From the NCBI RefSeq assembly GCF_001553455.1, contig NZ_BBOX01000026.1, positions 44,986-108,985 on the forward strand: a stretch of DNA of 64,000 nt, given 5' to 3'. Position numbers and translations under genes: made by a program. The stretch comes from Streptomyces hygroscopicus subsp. hygroscopicus (GTDB lineage Bacteria; Actinomycetota; Actinomycetes; Streptomycetales; Streptomycetaceae). Positions 25,799-33,998 of the stretch are shown here, in pieces. The notes below the pieces were generated by a model. It was not told the origin of the DNA and did no database searches. It was given only the letters and a program-made list of their open reading frames with translations. The stretch's first letter is position 1. Every line of letters starts with the position of its first letter.

Positions 25799-27637
25799 GT
25801 GCGAGCCGGCGAGCAGGTGACGGGGAGATACAACCTCATCGAACTGATCGGCCGCGGAGGCATGGGGGAGGTGTGGAAGGCTCACGACTTGGAATCGCGT
25901 GCGTTCGTGGCCGTGAAGCTGTTGCTGGCCGAAATTGGGGACGAGGATGCTGTGGCCCGGTTCCGCCGCGAGGCCCGGATCGGTTCGCGGATACGGCACC
26001 CGGGAGTCGTCCCCGTGTACGACGCGGGGCAGGACGCAGGGCAGCCATTCATCGTTATGGAACTCCTCGAGGGCTCGGACCTGGGTGCGCTGATCGATCG
26101 GATGCCCGGGGGCCTGCCGCTGCATGATGCCGTGGACTTGGCCTTGAAGGTCTCCGAAGTGCTCGCTGCCGCGCATGAGGAAGGAGTCGTGCACCGAGAC
26201 CTCAAGCCCGCGAACCTTTTCCGCGAGGTCGACGGACGCGTGCGGATCTGCGACTTTGGCATCGCCCGTGCCGCCGACTCGACTACCGGCCTGACGGTGA
26301 CGGGACTGCTTCTCGGTACTCCGTCGTACATGGCTCCCGAACAGTGGCGTGGCGCCCAGGTCGATGCCCGATGCGACCTGTATGCCTTCGGGTGCGTGCT
26401 CTACACGCTGCTCACCGGGTCTCCTCCCTTCAGCGGTCTCCCGTACGCCCTGATGCGCCAGCACTCCGAGGACATGGCACCCCCACTGCGGAGCCGGCGT
26501 GCCGACGTCCCCTTCGAACTGGACCGGCTCGTAGCCGTGCTGCCGCAGAAGGACCCGGCACGGCGCCCGGATTCGGCTCGAGAAGTGTCGGCGGTGCTGT
26601 CACGGATCCGGGACCTGCCCGGCGGGATCCTCCCCGTAGCCCAGGCGCTCGGCGGCCACCCGGTCGAGGGCCCGCTCGTCGCCGGGCTCTTGGCGCGAGT
26701 CAGGACCTCCACGGAAGTCTTCACTCTTGCCCAAGCGGCCCGTCTGGCGACCCGGGTGAGCCCCGCGCTCGCCCTGGAACTGGTGGAGGCCGCCGAGTCA
26801 CGAATGTGGGAACTGGAATCCGATCCGGCCGGGTTCATGTCCGCGCTCCGCGAGTTGTTCCTGTGCTGGCACAACTTGGCACCACGACGGTTGTCGAGCC
26901 TGGTGGCCGCAGCGACGGAACGGTTCGGCCACATCGAGTGGGTCGTGCGCAAGATCTTCGAACTGTCGGGTTGGTTCGACCTGAACCGCGAGGTGGCGGC
27001 GGTCCGGCGTCGTCCACTCGGGAAGGAGGCCGATCAGGCATGGGCCTCTCTGATGATCCGTACCCGGGACACAAAGCTGGCCATGTCCTGGCTGGGCAGC
27101 ATCTCGGATCCGTTCGCACGCGAGCAGGCCCTGATCCATATCGCCGAGAACGCGTCGGACAGGGACATGGACGAGGCCATGAGGACCCTCGCCATGCTCT
27201 CCTTCCAATGGGCCTTCATCCAGGGCCTGGCCGCCATTTCGCTCCGCCGGGGAACATCTTGGGCCGATCCGGCCGGGGCCGAACACTTCCTGGAACGGGC
27301 CCGCAAGGAAGAGGCCGCCTATCTTCGCGAGTCCGAGCCCGACCAGGAAGACGGCCGGACCCTCATGGCCAGTGCCATCGACCGCGCCGACCTGTGGATC
27401 CGCGTACATAAAAGCAGTGGCTTCAGCAGGTACCGGCAGGCCCCACTCCCCGGAACGACCGCGCGTGCCCGGAGAGCAGCGAACCCTGACCCGCCTTTCA
27501 GCCACCAGGTGCTGCTGGACCTGGCCGCGGAATGCTTCGGAATGCCCCTCCCGGGCCCGTTCGGCACCGAGCTGATCAACGCCGTGAGCACACGCGCCCC
27601 CGTTCCGCTGGAGCTCCTGGACACCATCACCGCGTAA
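25799..27637 (+). CDS. Ser/Thr protein kinase with large helical C-terminal domain
   Basis: 612 residues from GTG 25799 (a GTG at 25724 is an upstream alternative). A Hanks-type kinase domain occupies residues ~10-270: glycine loop GRGGMGEVW, VAVKLL lysine, catalytic HRDLKPANL, DFG in ICDFGIARA, APE in YMAPEQW, all intact. No transmembrane segment or PASTA repeat follows; instead ~330 residues of helical sequence (AARLATRVSPALALELVEAAESRM…, LAMSWLGSISDPFAREQAL) resemble HEAT/TPR-like repeats. Soluble kinases of this kind occur in defence islands. Last cargo gene of element A. Confidence 0.82.
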   Translation: MRAGEQVTGRYNLIELIGRGGMGEVWKAHDLESRAFVAVKLLLAEIGDEDAVARFRREARIGSRIRHPGVVPVYDAGQDAGQPFIVMELLEGSDLGALIDRMPGGLPLHDAVDLALKVSEVLAAAHEEGVVHRDLKPANLFREVDGRVRICDFGIARAADSTTGLTVTGLLLGTPSYMAPEQWRGAQVDARCDLYAFGCVLYTLLTGSPPFSGLPYALMRQHSEDMAPPLRSRRADVPFELDRLVAVLPQKDPARRPDSAREVSAVLSRIRDLPGGILPVAQALGGHPVEGPLVAGLLARVRTSTEVFTLAQAARLATRVSPALALELVEAAESRMWELESDPAGFMSALRELFLCWHNLAPRRLSSLVAAATERFGHIEWVVRKIFELSGWFDLNREVAAVRRRPLGKEADQAWASLMIRTRDTKLAMSWLGSISDPFAREQALIHIAENASDRDMDEAMRTLAMLSFQWAFIQGLAAISLRRGTSWADPAGAEHFLERARKEEAAYLRESEPDQEDGRTLMASAIDRADLWIRVHKSSGFSRYRQAPLPGTTARARRAANPDPPFSHQVLLDLAAECFGMPLPGPFGTELINAVSTRAPVPLELLDTITA

Positions 27638-27988
27638 CCCGAGATGGGCGTTCGCCGCAGCCCCGTCCTCCTCCGCGAGGGCTCCGGGATGAATGCGCCG
27701 TCCTCACACCGCTGGCCAGTGGCCCGGCACTGCTCGCCACAGCAATCGAACCGACATCCTCGGCTCTGCGGGACCAGGTCGACGATGTCCTTGCACACGC
27801 CCCCCAAAAAATAGAGCGGGTGACCCGCCCCCCGGTGGGCGGCGTATCACCCCAGCGGGTCAGCCCCGAGCGTCCGCGCGACGATCACGCGGGAAGACGT
27901 GATGCAGGTACCCCTCGGCACCGCTCCCTGACTCCACTCGGATCGAGACTGAACCCTCCGCATGGTGGGTCGGGCAGCGCAAAAGGAG
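27638..27988. other. Non-coding stretch after the kinase gene
   Basis: No convincing gene. It contains GC-rich hairpins near 27815-27850 (GCGGGTGACCCGC; CGCCCCCCGGTGGGCG) that may terminate the kinase transcript. Confidence 0.4.
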
Positions 27989-28086
27989 CAAGATCGTGAG
28001 ACGGAGAGGTCATGTCCCTCGAATGAGACGCCGGATGAAGCCCAGATCACCACGCCGGAATGAGACATTCCGACTGCGGGCCTACA
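27989..28086 (-). repeat. Inner right end (R1) of element A
   Basis: Contains CAAGATCGTGAGACG (27989-28003), GAATGAGACG (28021-28030) and GAATGAGAC (28058-28066), ending GGGCCTACA at 28086. The 15-base CAAGATCGTGAGACG and the CGAATGAGAC box are repeated exactly in the outer right end R2. Three TGAGAC boxes in one orientation are what TnsB arrays look like. Confidence 0.78.
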
Positions 28087-28090
28087 CCAG

Positions 28091-28135
28091 TGTGGCGTCT
28101 TAGAATGAATGACCCTTTCTCATTCTCCTTGGCCT
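28091..28135 (+). repeat. Left end (L2) of element B
   Basis: TGTGGCGTCTTAGAATGA followed by ATGACCCTTTCTCATTCTCC and TTGGCC closely parallels L1 at 6692, which reads TGTAGCGTCTCAGAG, TGACCTTTTCTCATTTCC and GTGGCC. Most differences are transitions. Same orientation as L1, four bases after the R1 terminus. Confidence 0.75.
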
Positions 28136-28664
28136 GTGTCGGCGAGCTCGCGCGTGAAGTCCCGCCTGTTGTCCCGCGGACGGTCGGACCCAATGCCCCT
28201 CGGCCAGCGGCCGAGGAAGGCCGCGCAGAGCGGCAGCGACTCTCAGCAGCCCTCCCCGGCCGGGCAGCAGCTCGGTGTGTACCGGCCTGACGCTGCGGCG
28301 GCGGAGCGGTCTGCGCCATCCGAGTGGCAGGCGCTGACGCGCGTCCTCACTAGGTATAGAGCAAGCTGAGGCATGGGGCGAGATGTCGCGCACTCGCTCG
28401 TCGTCGTATGCCTGTCCGTCCACGGGTGTCAGCGGCTGGCCTGGGGGCTGGCGCGATGATCCAGTGACCCGCTCGTGATCGAGCGGCTGCGATGGGCCGG
28501 TGCCGAGAAGGCGGATGAGGTCGGGACAGGGTGGCCGTCGGTTGTCTCCAGGCGGAATGCGCGGTCCCCGCTCATTTGGCGGGCAGCGGGAGCGCGACAT
28601 AGCCAGAGGCGGGGCATGCTGGCCTAAAGGCCGCACGTGCGGGCCAAGGGAGCGAGCTGGAGAT
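28136..28664. other. Non-coding part of element B
   Basis: About 530 bp of GC-rich sequence without a gene that I can support. Frames exist on both strands but none shows a ribosome site plus protein-like composition. Possibly degraded former cargo. Confidence 0.4.
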
Positions 28665-29066
28665 ATGGCTTTGGACTGGGCAGCTGTCGCTGTCGGCGGC
28701 ATCACAGCGGTGGCGGGGATTTCCGGCTCACTCATCCTCGCCTGGACCACGAGGCGCACCGCTGAGCAGCGGGTTAAAGCGGATCTCATGCAGGGTGAGT
28801 TCACACGGTTCGCTGTCTTTCAGATGCATAAGCGTGCCGTGTACAGCGATTTACTCAAAGCTGGACAGGACACATCGCAAGGCTCCGCCGATGGCGTGCC
28901 GAGCGAGTGGTCGAAGGAGAGGGCAAGGGCGCTCGTCGTGGCGCAAAAGCCACTGCGGGTCAAGCTGATGGAGTTGACCGACGCCGAGCTGCCGTTGCGA
29001 GATGAGCAGCTGACTGACCTTGTTGTGGCGATGCGCGAGGATGTTGACACACAGCTCGTGCCGTAG
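28665..29066 (+). CDS. Small membrane-anchored protein of unknown function
   Basis: 133 residues. The N-terminus, WAAVAVGGITAVAGISGSLILAWTTRR, is a single transmembrane helix followed by basic residues, so the rest is cytoplasmic. The soluble part is helical and charged (KADLMQGEFTRFAVFQMHKRAVYSDLL…). GGAG lies immediately before the ATG at 28665, with short spacing. It is the only gene of element B. Proteins of this shape (TM helix plus helical domain) are common in Streptomyces and have no known function. Confidence 0.65.
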   Translation: MALDWAAVAVGGITAVAGISGSLILAWTTRRTAEQRVKADLMQGEFTRFAVFQMHKRAVYSDLLKAGQDTSQGSADGVPSEWSKERARALVVAQKPLRVKLMELTDAELPLRDEQLTDLVVAMREDVDTQLVP

Positions 29067-29196
29067 GCGGTATCGCTTCAGCAGCTGACCGCCCCGCGCC
29101 TTGTCAGCGCCTGCCGCAGTCAGCGACGGAGGACCTTGTCGGCTCGGCACACGTCACACATAGCCACGGCGGGATTTCGATCAGGCCAGCTGGGGT

Positions 29197-29294
29197 CAAG
29201 ATCGTGAGACGAAATCCGGCTGGCCTACGAATGAGACAGCAGAGGGGCTCCAGGCCAGGGGGCTGCGTGAGGCCAAGAGGAGCGCGAACCTACA
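29197..29294 (-). repeat. Outer right end (R2)
   Basis: CAAGATCGTGAGACG (29197-29211) and CGAATGAGAC (29228-29237) repeat the boxes of R1; the terminus is AACCTACA at 29294. The reverse complement starts TGTAGG, as does R1's. Confidence 0.78.
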
Positions 29295-29299
29295 CCGGC
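29295..29299. repeat. Right target-site duplication (CCGGC)
   Basis: Same five bases as 6687-6691, directly after the terminal CTACA. Confidence 0.88.
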
Positions 29300-29515
29300 G
29301 CGGGTTCTGACAACGAGTGACCCGCTCCCGTTCCGAACGAGTGCCCCCGTCCTCCCTCCCGTGGGCCGGGCGCCGCTCCCCGACGGACGGTCCGCTCACG
29401 ATCACGGTCACGTCCGCGCGGACACCGAAAGGCGGCGACCAGTTCCTCATCGGGGGCGGGTACGAGGACCGGCTGGGCCCCCGCTTCGGCGGTATCGCCG
29501 TTGACGCGCCGTCCG

Positions 29516-30544
29516 TCACTCCTCCGGGACCGCGGGGAGCGCTTCCTGGGGCCGGTCGGTCGGGGTGTAGAGCGTCTCGGCGCGGGCGGTGGGGTTGAGG
29601 TCCTTGTGCACCGCGCGGGCCACCGCCTCGATGGTGGCCACGCCCGCCTTCATGGTGCGGTCGTCCTGGGTGAGCACGGTGAGTGTGTAGTCGTGGCCGC
29701 CGCCGGTGAAGGCGCCGACGCTGTGCACCCGCCAGCCGTGCGTGGACCGCTTCAGCCAGCCGTTCTTCACGTGGATCCGGGTGTCGCCCGGGGCACCGGC
29801 CGGGGTGCCCCAGCGCTGGGCGTGGACGACCTTGCCCATCAGCGAGAGGAGGTACCCGCGGGAGGCGTCGCTCAGCACCGTGTTCGGGTGGGTGATCAGG
29901 TCCAGCAGGCGCTCCTGGTCGTTCGCGGTGATCCGGGTGAGGCCCCAGTAACCGTCCTTGCCGGGCACGGTGTCGGCCATTCCGGCCGTCCGCAGGAACG
30001 CCGCGACCCTGGCGGGGGTGAGCTGCTTCCACAGCGTGCTGGTCGAGGCGTTGTCCGACTTGGTGATCATGGCCGTGGCCAGGGTCTTCTCGCGTCTGGT
30101 CAGCGCCCGGTGGTGATGTTGCGCGTCCCACAGCAGCGTCGCCAGGACCGTCACCTTCACCACGCTCGCCGAGTCGAACCCCTGGTTCGCGCGCAGGGTG
30201 CAGCGGGTGTGCGTGGTGTGATCGCGGAGGCTGAGCGCGGTGGTGGCGGACCGGCCGCGCAGCGCGGCGGTGATGTCCCGGGACAGCTTCCCGGCCAGCC
30301 CGGGCTGGTGCGAGACACAGACCGGGCGCGGTGCCGTGGCAACGGCGGAGGCGGCCGGGGCGGTAGCGGAGGTGGCCGGGGCGCCGGAGGTGGCCGGGGC
30401 GGCCGAGGTGGCCGGGGCGGTGGACGTGGTGGCGGTGGCGGCCCGGGCGGGCCCCGCCCCGGCGACCGGCGCGGTGGCCACGGCCGCCGCCAGCGCCGCG
30501 CACACCGCGGCGCGGTGGTGTCGGGGTATCGCGTGTTCCGTCAT
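29516..30544 (-). CDS. Secreted serine hydrolase (class A beta-lactamase-like)
   Basis: 342 residues. A signal peptide ([23 protein letters not shown]) precedes an Ala/Thr/Pro-rich linker of short repeats ([14 protein letters not shown], residues ~37-70), then a penicillin-recognising fold with SxxK as SVVK (in [11 protein letters not shown]), SDN in TKSDNASTS and KNG in place of KTG (HVKNGWL). All three motifs are present, so a catalytic beta-lactamase, D,D-peptidase or esterase is plausible; lack of the class A Glu166 loop signature in an obvious form makes true beta-lactamase activity uncertain. First gene beyond the transposon. Confidence 0.82.
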   Translation of the reverse strand: MTEHAIPRHHRAAVCAALAAAVATAPVAGAGPARAATATTSTAPATSAAPATSGAPATSATAPAASAVATAPRPVCVSHQPGLAGKLSRDITAALRGRSATTALSLRDHTTHTRCTLRANQGFDSASVVKVTVLATLLWDAQHHHRALTRREKTLATAMITKSDNASTSTLWKQLTPARVAAFLRTAGMADTVPGKDGYWGLTRITANDQERLLDLITHPNTVLSDASRGYLLSLMGKVVHAQRWGTPAGAPGDTRIHVKNGWLKRSTHGWRVHSVGAFTGGGHDYTLTVLTQDDRTMKAGVATIEAVARAVHKDLNPTARAETLYTPTDRPQEALPAVPEE

Positions 30545-30669
30545 GGCGTCTTCATGATCTCGTCTCCGGCCCCGTCCGTCGATCCGAGCCGGACCGGACG
30601 ATCACCGGGCGTGCCTCCGCGATGATCCCGGCTCCCTGGAACGCCGCCGGTCGTGGGAGGCTTGGAGCC

Positions 30670-31368
30670 ATGGCCCTGCAGATCAATCCCAGCATCCTGT
30701 CCGCAGACTTCTCCCGCCTGGCGGATGAGGCGAAGGCGGTCGAAGGCGCCGACTGGCTCCACGTCGACGTCATGGACAACCACTTCGTGCCCAACCTGAC
30801 CCTCGGCGTCCCGGTGGTCGAATCGCTGGGCAAGGCCACGGACACACCGCTGGACTGCCACCTCATGATCGAGGACCCGGACCGCTGGGCGCCGCAGTAC
30901 ATCGAGGCGGGCGCCGGTTCCGTCACCTTCCACGTGGAGGCCGCGGCCGCCCCGGTGCGGCTGGCCCGCGAGATCCGGGCCAAGGGCGCGCGGGCGTCGA
31001 TGGCGCTCAAGCCGGCCACGCCCATCGAGCCGTACGAGGACCTGCTGCCCGAGCTGGACATGCTGCTGGTGATGACCGTGGAGCCCGGCTTCGGCGGCCA
31101 GGCGTTCCTGGACATCATGCTGCCCAAGATCCGCCGCACCCGGCAGCTCATCGACAAGCACGGACTGGAGCTGTGGCTCCAGGTGGACGGCGGGGTCTCG
31201 GCCGCCACCATCGAGCGGTGCGCCGAGGCGGGCGCCGATGTGTTCGTGGCGGGCTCGGCGGTCTATGGTGCCCAGGACCCGGCCAAGGCCGTAGCGGAAC
31301 TGCGCCACCTCGCCGAGAAGGCGACCACCGCCCCCGGTACAGGAGACGGCCTGGTCACCGGTCGGTGA
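30670..31368 (+). CDS. rpe: Ribulose-phosphate 3-epimerase
   Basis: 232 residues. It interconverts ribulose-5-P and xylulose-5-P in the pentose phosphate pathway. TIM barrel with conserved metal and catalytic residues in [43 protein letters not shown] and LQVDGGV. GGGAGG at 30656-30661 lies 8 nt before the ATG. In related Streptomyces it follows rsmB closely; here the transposon and a hydrolase gene separate them. Confidence 0.95.
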   Translation: MALQINPSILSADFSRLADEAKAVEGADWLHVDVMDNHFVPNLTLGVPVVESLGKATDTPLDCHLMIEDPDRWAPQYIEAGAGSVTFHVEAAAAPVRLAREIRAKGARASMALKPATPIEPYEDLLPELDMLLVMTVEPGFGGQAFLDIMLPKIRRTRQLIDKHGLELWLQVDGGVSAATIERCAEAGADVFVAGSAVYGAQDPAKAVAELRHLAEKATTAPGTGDGLVTGR

Positions 31369-31452
31369 ACTCAGGGGCAAAGGGCGAAGCAACTCCGCCG
31401 TTTCTGACAGGATGAACGGTGAGTCCGGACAGTGAATAGTGAGGAGACCGCG

Positions 31453-32469
31453 GTGTCGACGGGCCGTTCAGCCACGCGGATGGGACCCGCCGAACTGGTG
31501 CAGGCGGCGGCCATGGCGCGCCGCTTCTACCTCGAGGGCAAGTCCAAGATCCAGATCGCCGAGGAGTTCGGCGTCAGCCGTTTCAAGGTCGCGCGGGTGC
31601 TGGAGACGGCGCTCGAGCGCGATCTGGTGCGCATCGAGATCCGGGTTCCCGCCGAGCTCGACGCGGAGCGCTCCGACGCGCTGCGCGCCCGCTACGGGCT
31701 GCGCCACGCGGTCGTCGTGGAGTCCCCGGCCGACGCCGAGGCCGACACCCCCGACCCGGAGAACCTGGGCGAGGTCGCCGCGGACCTGCTGGGCGAGCTG
31801 GTGACCGAGGGCGATGTGCTGGGGCTGGCCTGGGGACGTTCCACGATCCACATGGCGGCCGCGCTGCACCAGCTGCCCCCGTGCACCGTGGTCCAGCTCA
31901 CCGGCGTGTACGACGCGGGCACGGCGGAGCGCGGCTCGGTCGAGGCGGTGCGCCGGGCCGCCGCCGTCTCGGGCGGTGAGGCGCACCCCATCTACGCGCC
32001 GATGCTGCTGCCGGACACGGCCACCGCGGACGCCCTGCGCGGCCAGACCGGTATCGCCCGCGCCTTCGAGTACTTCGACAAGGTCACCGTGGCGTGCGTC
32101 TCCATCGGCTCCTGGGAGGCCGGGATCTCGACGGTCTACGACATGCTGTCGGAGGAGGAGCGGGCCCACTACGAGAGCCTGGGCGCCGCCGCCGAGATGT
32201 CGGCCCACCTCTTCGACGCCGAGGGCCGCCGCATCGGCCGCGACCTGGGCGAGCGCTGCATCACCGTGGAGGCCGACCGGCTGCGCCGGATCCCCGAGGT
32301 GGTGGCCATCGCGGGCGGCCGCCGCAAGGCCGAGGCGATCGGGGCGGTGCTGAGGTCCGGCCTGGTCACCAGCCTGGTGACGGACACCGCCGCGGCGGAC
32401 TACCTGCTCGCCGAGACCACCCCCGGTGCCCGCCCCGCCCTGGACCGCGCCGACCCGGACGGCGCGTAG
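31453..32469 (+). CDS. SorC/DeoR-type sugar-binding transcriptional regulator
   Basis: 338 residues from GTG 31453, supported by GAGGAG 6 nt upstream; a GTG at 31432 is also in frame. The N-terminal HTH (ARRFYLEGKSKIQIAEEFGVSRFKVARVLETA, residues ~20-55) precedes a SorC effector-binding domain (~75-325) with AWGRSTIHMAAALHQL and IAGGRRKAEAIGAVLRSG. Such repressors respond to phosphorylated sugars; position next to rpe suggests control of pentose metabolism (inference). Confidence 0.87.
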   Translation: MSTGRSATRMGPAELVQAAAMARRFYLEGKSKIQIAEEFGVSRFKVARVLETALERDLVRIEIRVPAELDAERSDALRARYGLRHAVVVESPADAEADTPDPENLGEVAADLLGELVTEGDVLGLAWGRSTIHMAAALHQLPPCTVVQLTGVYDAGTAERGSVEAVRRAAAVSGGEAHPIYAPMLLPDTATADALRGQTGIARAFEYFDKVTVACVSIGSWEAGISTVYDMLSEEERAHYESLGAAAEMSAHLFDAEGRRIGRDLGERCITVEADRLRRIPEVVAIAGGRRKAEAIGAVLRSGLVTSLVTDTAAADYLLAETTPGARPALDRADPDGA

Positions 32470-32502
32470 CGGGCGGCCCGCGGCGGGCGAGGGCCCTTCC
32501 GG

Positions 32503-32670
32503 CCGAGACCCGTCGGGGCGCCGGATCGTCGGGGCGCCAGACCCGTCGGGACGCCAGACCCGTCAGGGCGGAGAGCCGGACGCCAGATCGTCGGGGGCGC
32601 CAGACCCGTCAGGACCGAGACCCGTCGGGGCGCCGGACCCCTCACGGCGGCGAGCCGTCAGGAGGACCCC
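32503..32670. repeat. 16-17-bp tandem repeat (GACCCGTCGGGGCGCC type)
   Basis: About nine imperfect units such as gacccgtcggggcgccg, gatcgtcggggcgcca and gacccgtcgggacgcca lie between the convergent SorC gene and lanC. No coding role. Confidence 0.7.
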
Positions 32671-32690
32671 GGGGGAAACGGCCCGCCGGT

Positions 32691-33998
32691 TCACACCAGC
32701 AGCAGGGCGGCGTCCCACGGCACCTCGCCGTCGGCCGCCGCGCCGGGCGGTGTGCTCCCGCCCAGCAGGACGAGGGCGACGCCCGCCGCGCCCTCCAGGA
32801 ACGTCGGCGCGTCCAGCGGCTCCGGCCGGTGCGTCGGCACCGGCGCGGTGGGAAAGCCGAAGGCCGCGCCGGGGTCGAAGCGGGCGCACAGCCGCTCCGC
32901 GATCTCCTCCGCCCGCGCGGACAGCGACGGATCGTCCAGCTCGGCGGCCATGCGTCCGGTGATCCGGGCCAGCCCGGCGAGGCCGTGGCACAGCCCGGGG
33001 TCGTCCAGCCCCCGCAGGCCGTCGGGGCGGGCGAAGACCGCCCTCATCGCCTCCGCCGCGGCGTGCACCCACGCGTCCTCGCCCAGCGCCACTCCGGCGA
33101 GGTGGAGCGCGCGGGCGATGCCCGGGGTGCCGTAGCACCAGCTCGCCCGGCGCGGCTCCAGGACCGGCCGGGCGGGGGCCAGTTCCTGGTCGGCGGAGAC
33201 CGTACCGGGCCACCCGGGACCCGCGCCGGTGTCCGGGTGCTCCTGGCGCCAGCTCATCAGCCATCGGGCGATACGGCGGATGGCCGTGTCGTGGTCGGGG
33301 ACGCGCAGTCCGCGGGTCCAGCACAGGGACAGCAGCGCGAGTGGCCCGGCGACGCCGTGGGCGAGGCCCAGGTCGAGCACCCACTCCCGCCGCCGCGGGT
33401 CCACCGCGGCCGGCCACGGGGGGCTGAACCAGCCGGGCAGCGGTCCGGCCCCGGCCTTGACGGGCTCGGTGAGGGCGACCAGATACCGCAGCACGTCGTG
33501 GACCGCGTCGGGGTCGGACGGTTCGGCGAGGAAGTACCGGCCGAGGCCGGTCACACCGGAGACGACGTCGAAGTCTCCCCGGTCCGCCCCGGGGACACCC
33601 GACTCCATACGCTCGTACTCGGCGTCGAGGACGTTTCCGAGGCGCTGCCGCAGGGCCGCGTCCACCCGGCCCCGCACGGTGGCGTAGTCCCGGGGCGAGC
33701 GGGCGGCGTGCTTGGCGGCGAAGCCGAGCCCGGCCAGGCCGGTGATCAGCCCGGAACCCTTGGCACCGGTGAACCCGGCCTCGGCCGCCAGCAGGGCGTG
33801 GACGGCCGTGCGCAGGCCCGGATCGCCCTTGCTCAGCTCGCTGAGCAACAGCGCCGCTCCCGAGGCGCCCATGCCGAGCCCGGCGGCGGTGAAGGCCCGG
33901 GGACCGGTGGTGGTGTCGGTGGCGTGGTCGCGGATACGGGCGGCGATCTCGGCCACCACCGTGTCGGCGTCCCACCGGGCAGCCGGTGTCACCGTCAT
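32691..33998 (-). CDS. lanC: Lanthipeptide cyclase (LanC)
   Basis: 435 residues. LanC adds Cys thiols to dehydrated Ser/Thr to form (methyl)lanthionine rings. The alpha-toroid zinc ligands are visible: Cys in ASWCYGTPGIARAL and Cys-His in GLCHGLAGLARITG; an additional LAHGVAGPLALLSL motif is typical. ATG 33998 overlaps the lanB stop (ATGA), indicating coupled translation. Third gene of the lanA-lanB-lanC operon. Confidence 0.92.
   Translation of the reverse strand: MTVTPAARWDADTVVAEIAARIRDHATDTTTGPRAFTAAGLGMGASGAALLLSELSKGDPGLRTAVHALLAAEAGFTGAKGSGLITGLAGLGFAAKHAARSPRDYATVRGRVDAALRQRLGNVLDAEYERMESGVPGADRGDFDVVSGVTGLGRYFLAEPSDPDAVHDVLRYLVALTEPVKAGAGPLPGWFSPPWPAAVDPRRREWVLDLGLAHGVAGPLALLSLCWTRGLRVPDHDTAIRRIARWLMSWRQEHPDTGAGPGWPGTVSADQELAPARPVLEPRRASWCYGTPGIARALHLAGVALGEDAWVHAAAEAMRAVFARPDGLRGLDDPGLCHGLAGLARITGRMAAELDDPSLSARAEEIAERLCARFDPGAAFGFPTAPVPTHRPEPLDAPTFLEGAAGVALVLLGGSTPPGAAADGEVPWDAALLLV

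Larger units (their letters stand above)
6692..28086. mobile_element. Element A: autonomous Tn7-like transposon with defence cargo
   Basis: From left end L1 to the inner right end R1 (…GCGGGCCTACA, 28086). Contains all three transposition genes and all predicted defence genes. The presumed order of events is that A inserted between rsmB and an older element B, since site-specific targeting places each new copy at a fixed distance from the rsmB 3' end. The spacer between A and B is CCAG (4 bp), a near but imperfect copy of CCGGC. Confidence 0.7.
6692..29294. mobile_element. Tn7-like transposon island inserted downstream of rsmB (22.6 kb, composite)
   Basis: Starts TGTAG, ends CTACA, flanked by CCGGC on both sides. 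It carries tnsAB, tnsC and tniQ at the left end and defence-type cargo to the right. The flanks (rsmB and the serine hydrolase/rpe) are core genes normally near one another. Base composition is visibly less GC-rich than the flanks and more rare codons appear. A second right-end/left-end pair at 28086/28091 divides it into a 21.4-kb autonomous element and a 1.2-kb element with no transposase. Confidence 0.9.
28091..29294. mobile_element. Element B: 1.2-kb non-autonomous Tn7-like mini-element
   Basis: Begins TGTGGCGTCTTAGAATGA (left end L2, 20 of 24 first bases as L1) and ends GCGAACCTACA at 29294 (right end R2), abutting CCGGC. It encodes no transposase, only one small membrane protein, so it would depend on another element's proteins. 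The terminal TGAGAC box seen in R1 is degenerate in R2, suggesting an older, decaying copy. Confidence 0.72.

Noticed and set aside
6692..29294. CRISPR-associated transposon (CAST)
   Set aside because: No cas genes and no CRISPR array were found between the ends; TniQ is the long TnsD type.
29516..30544. Antibiotic-resistance beta-lactamase carried by the transposon
   Set aside because: It lies outside the right duplication, has KNG in place of KTG, and looks like a host housekeeping or envelope hydrolase.
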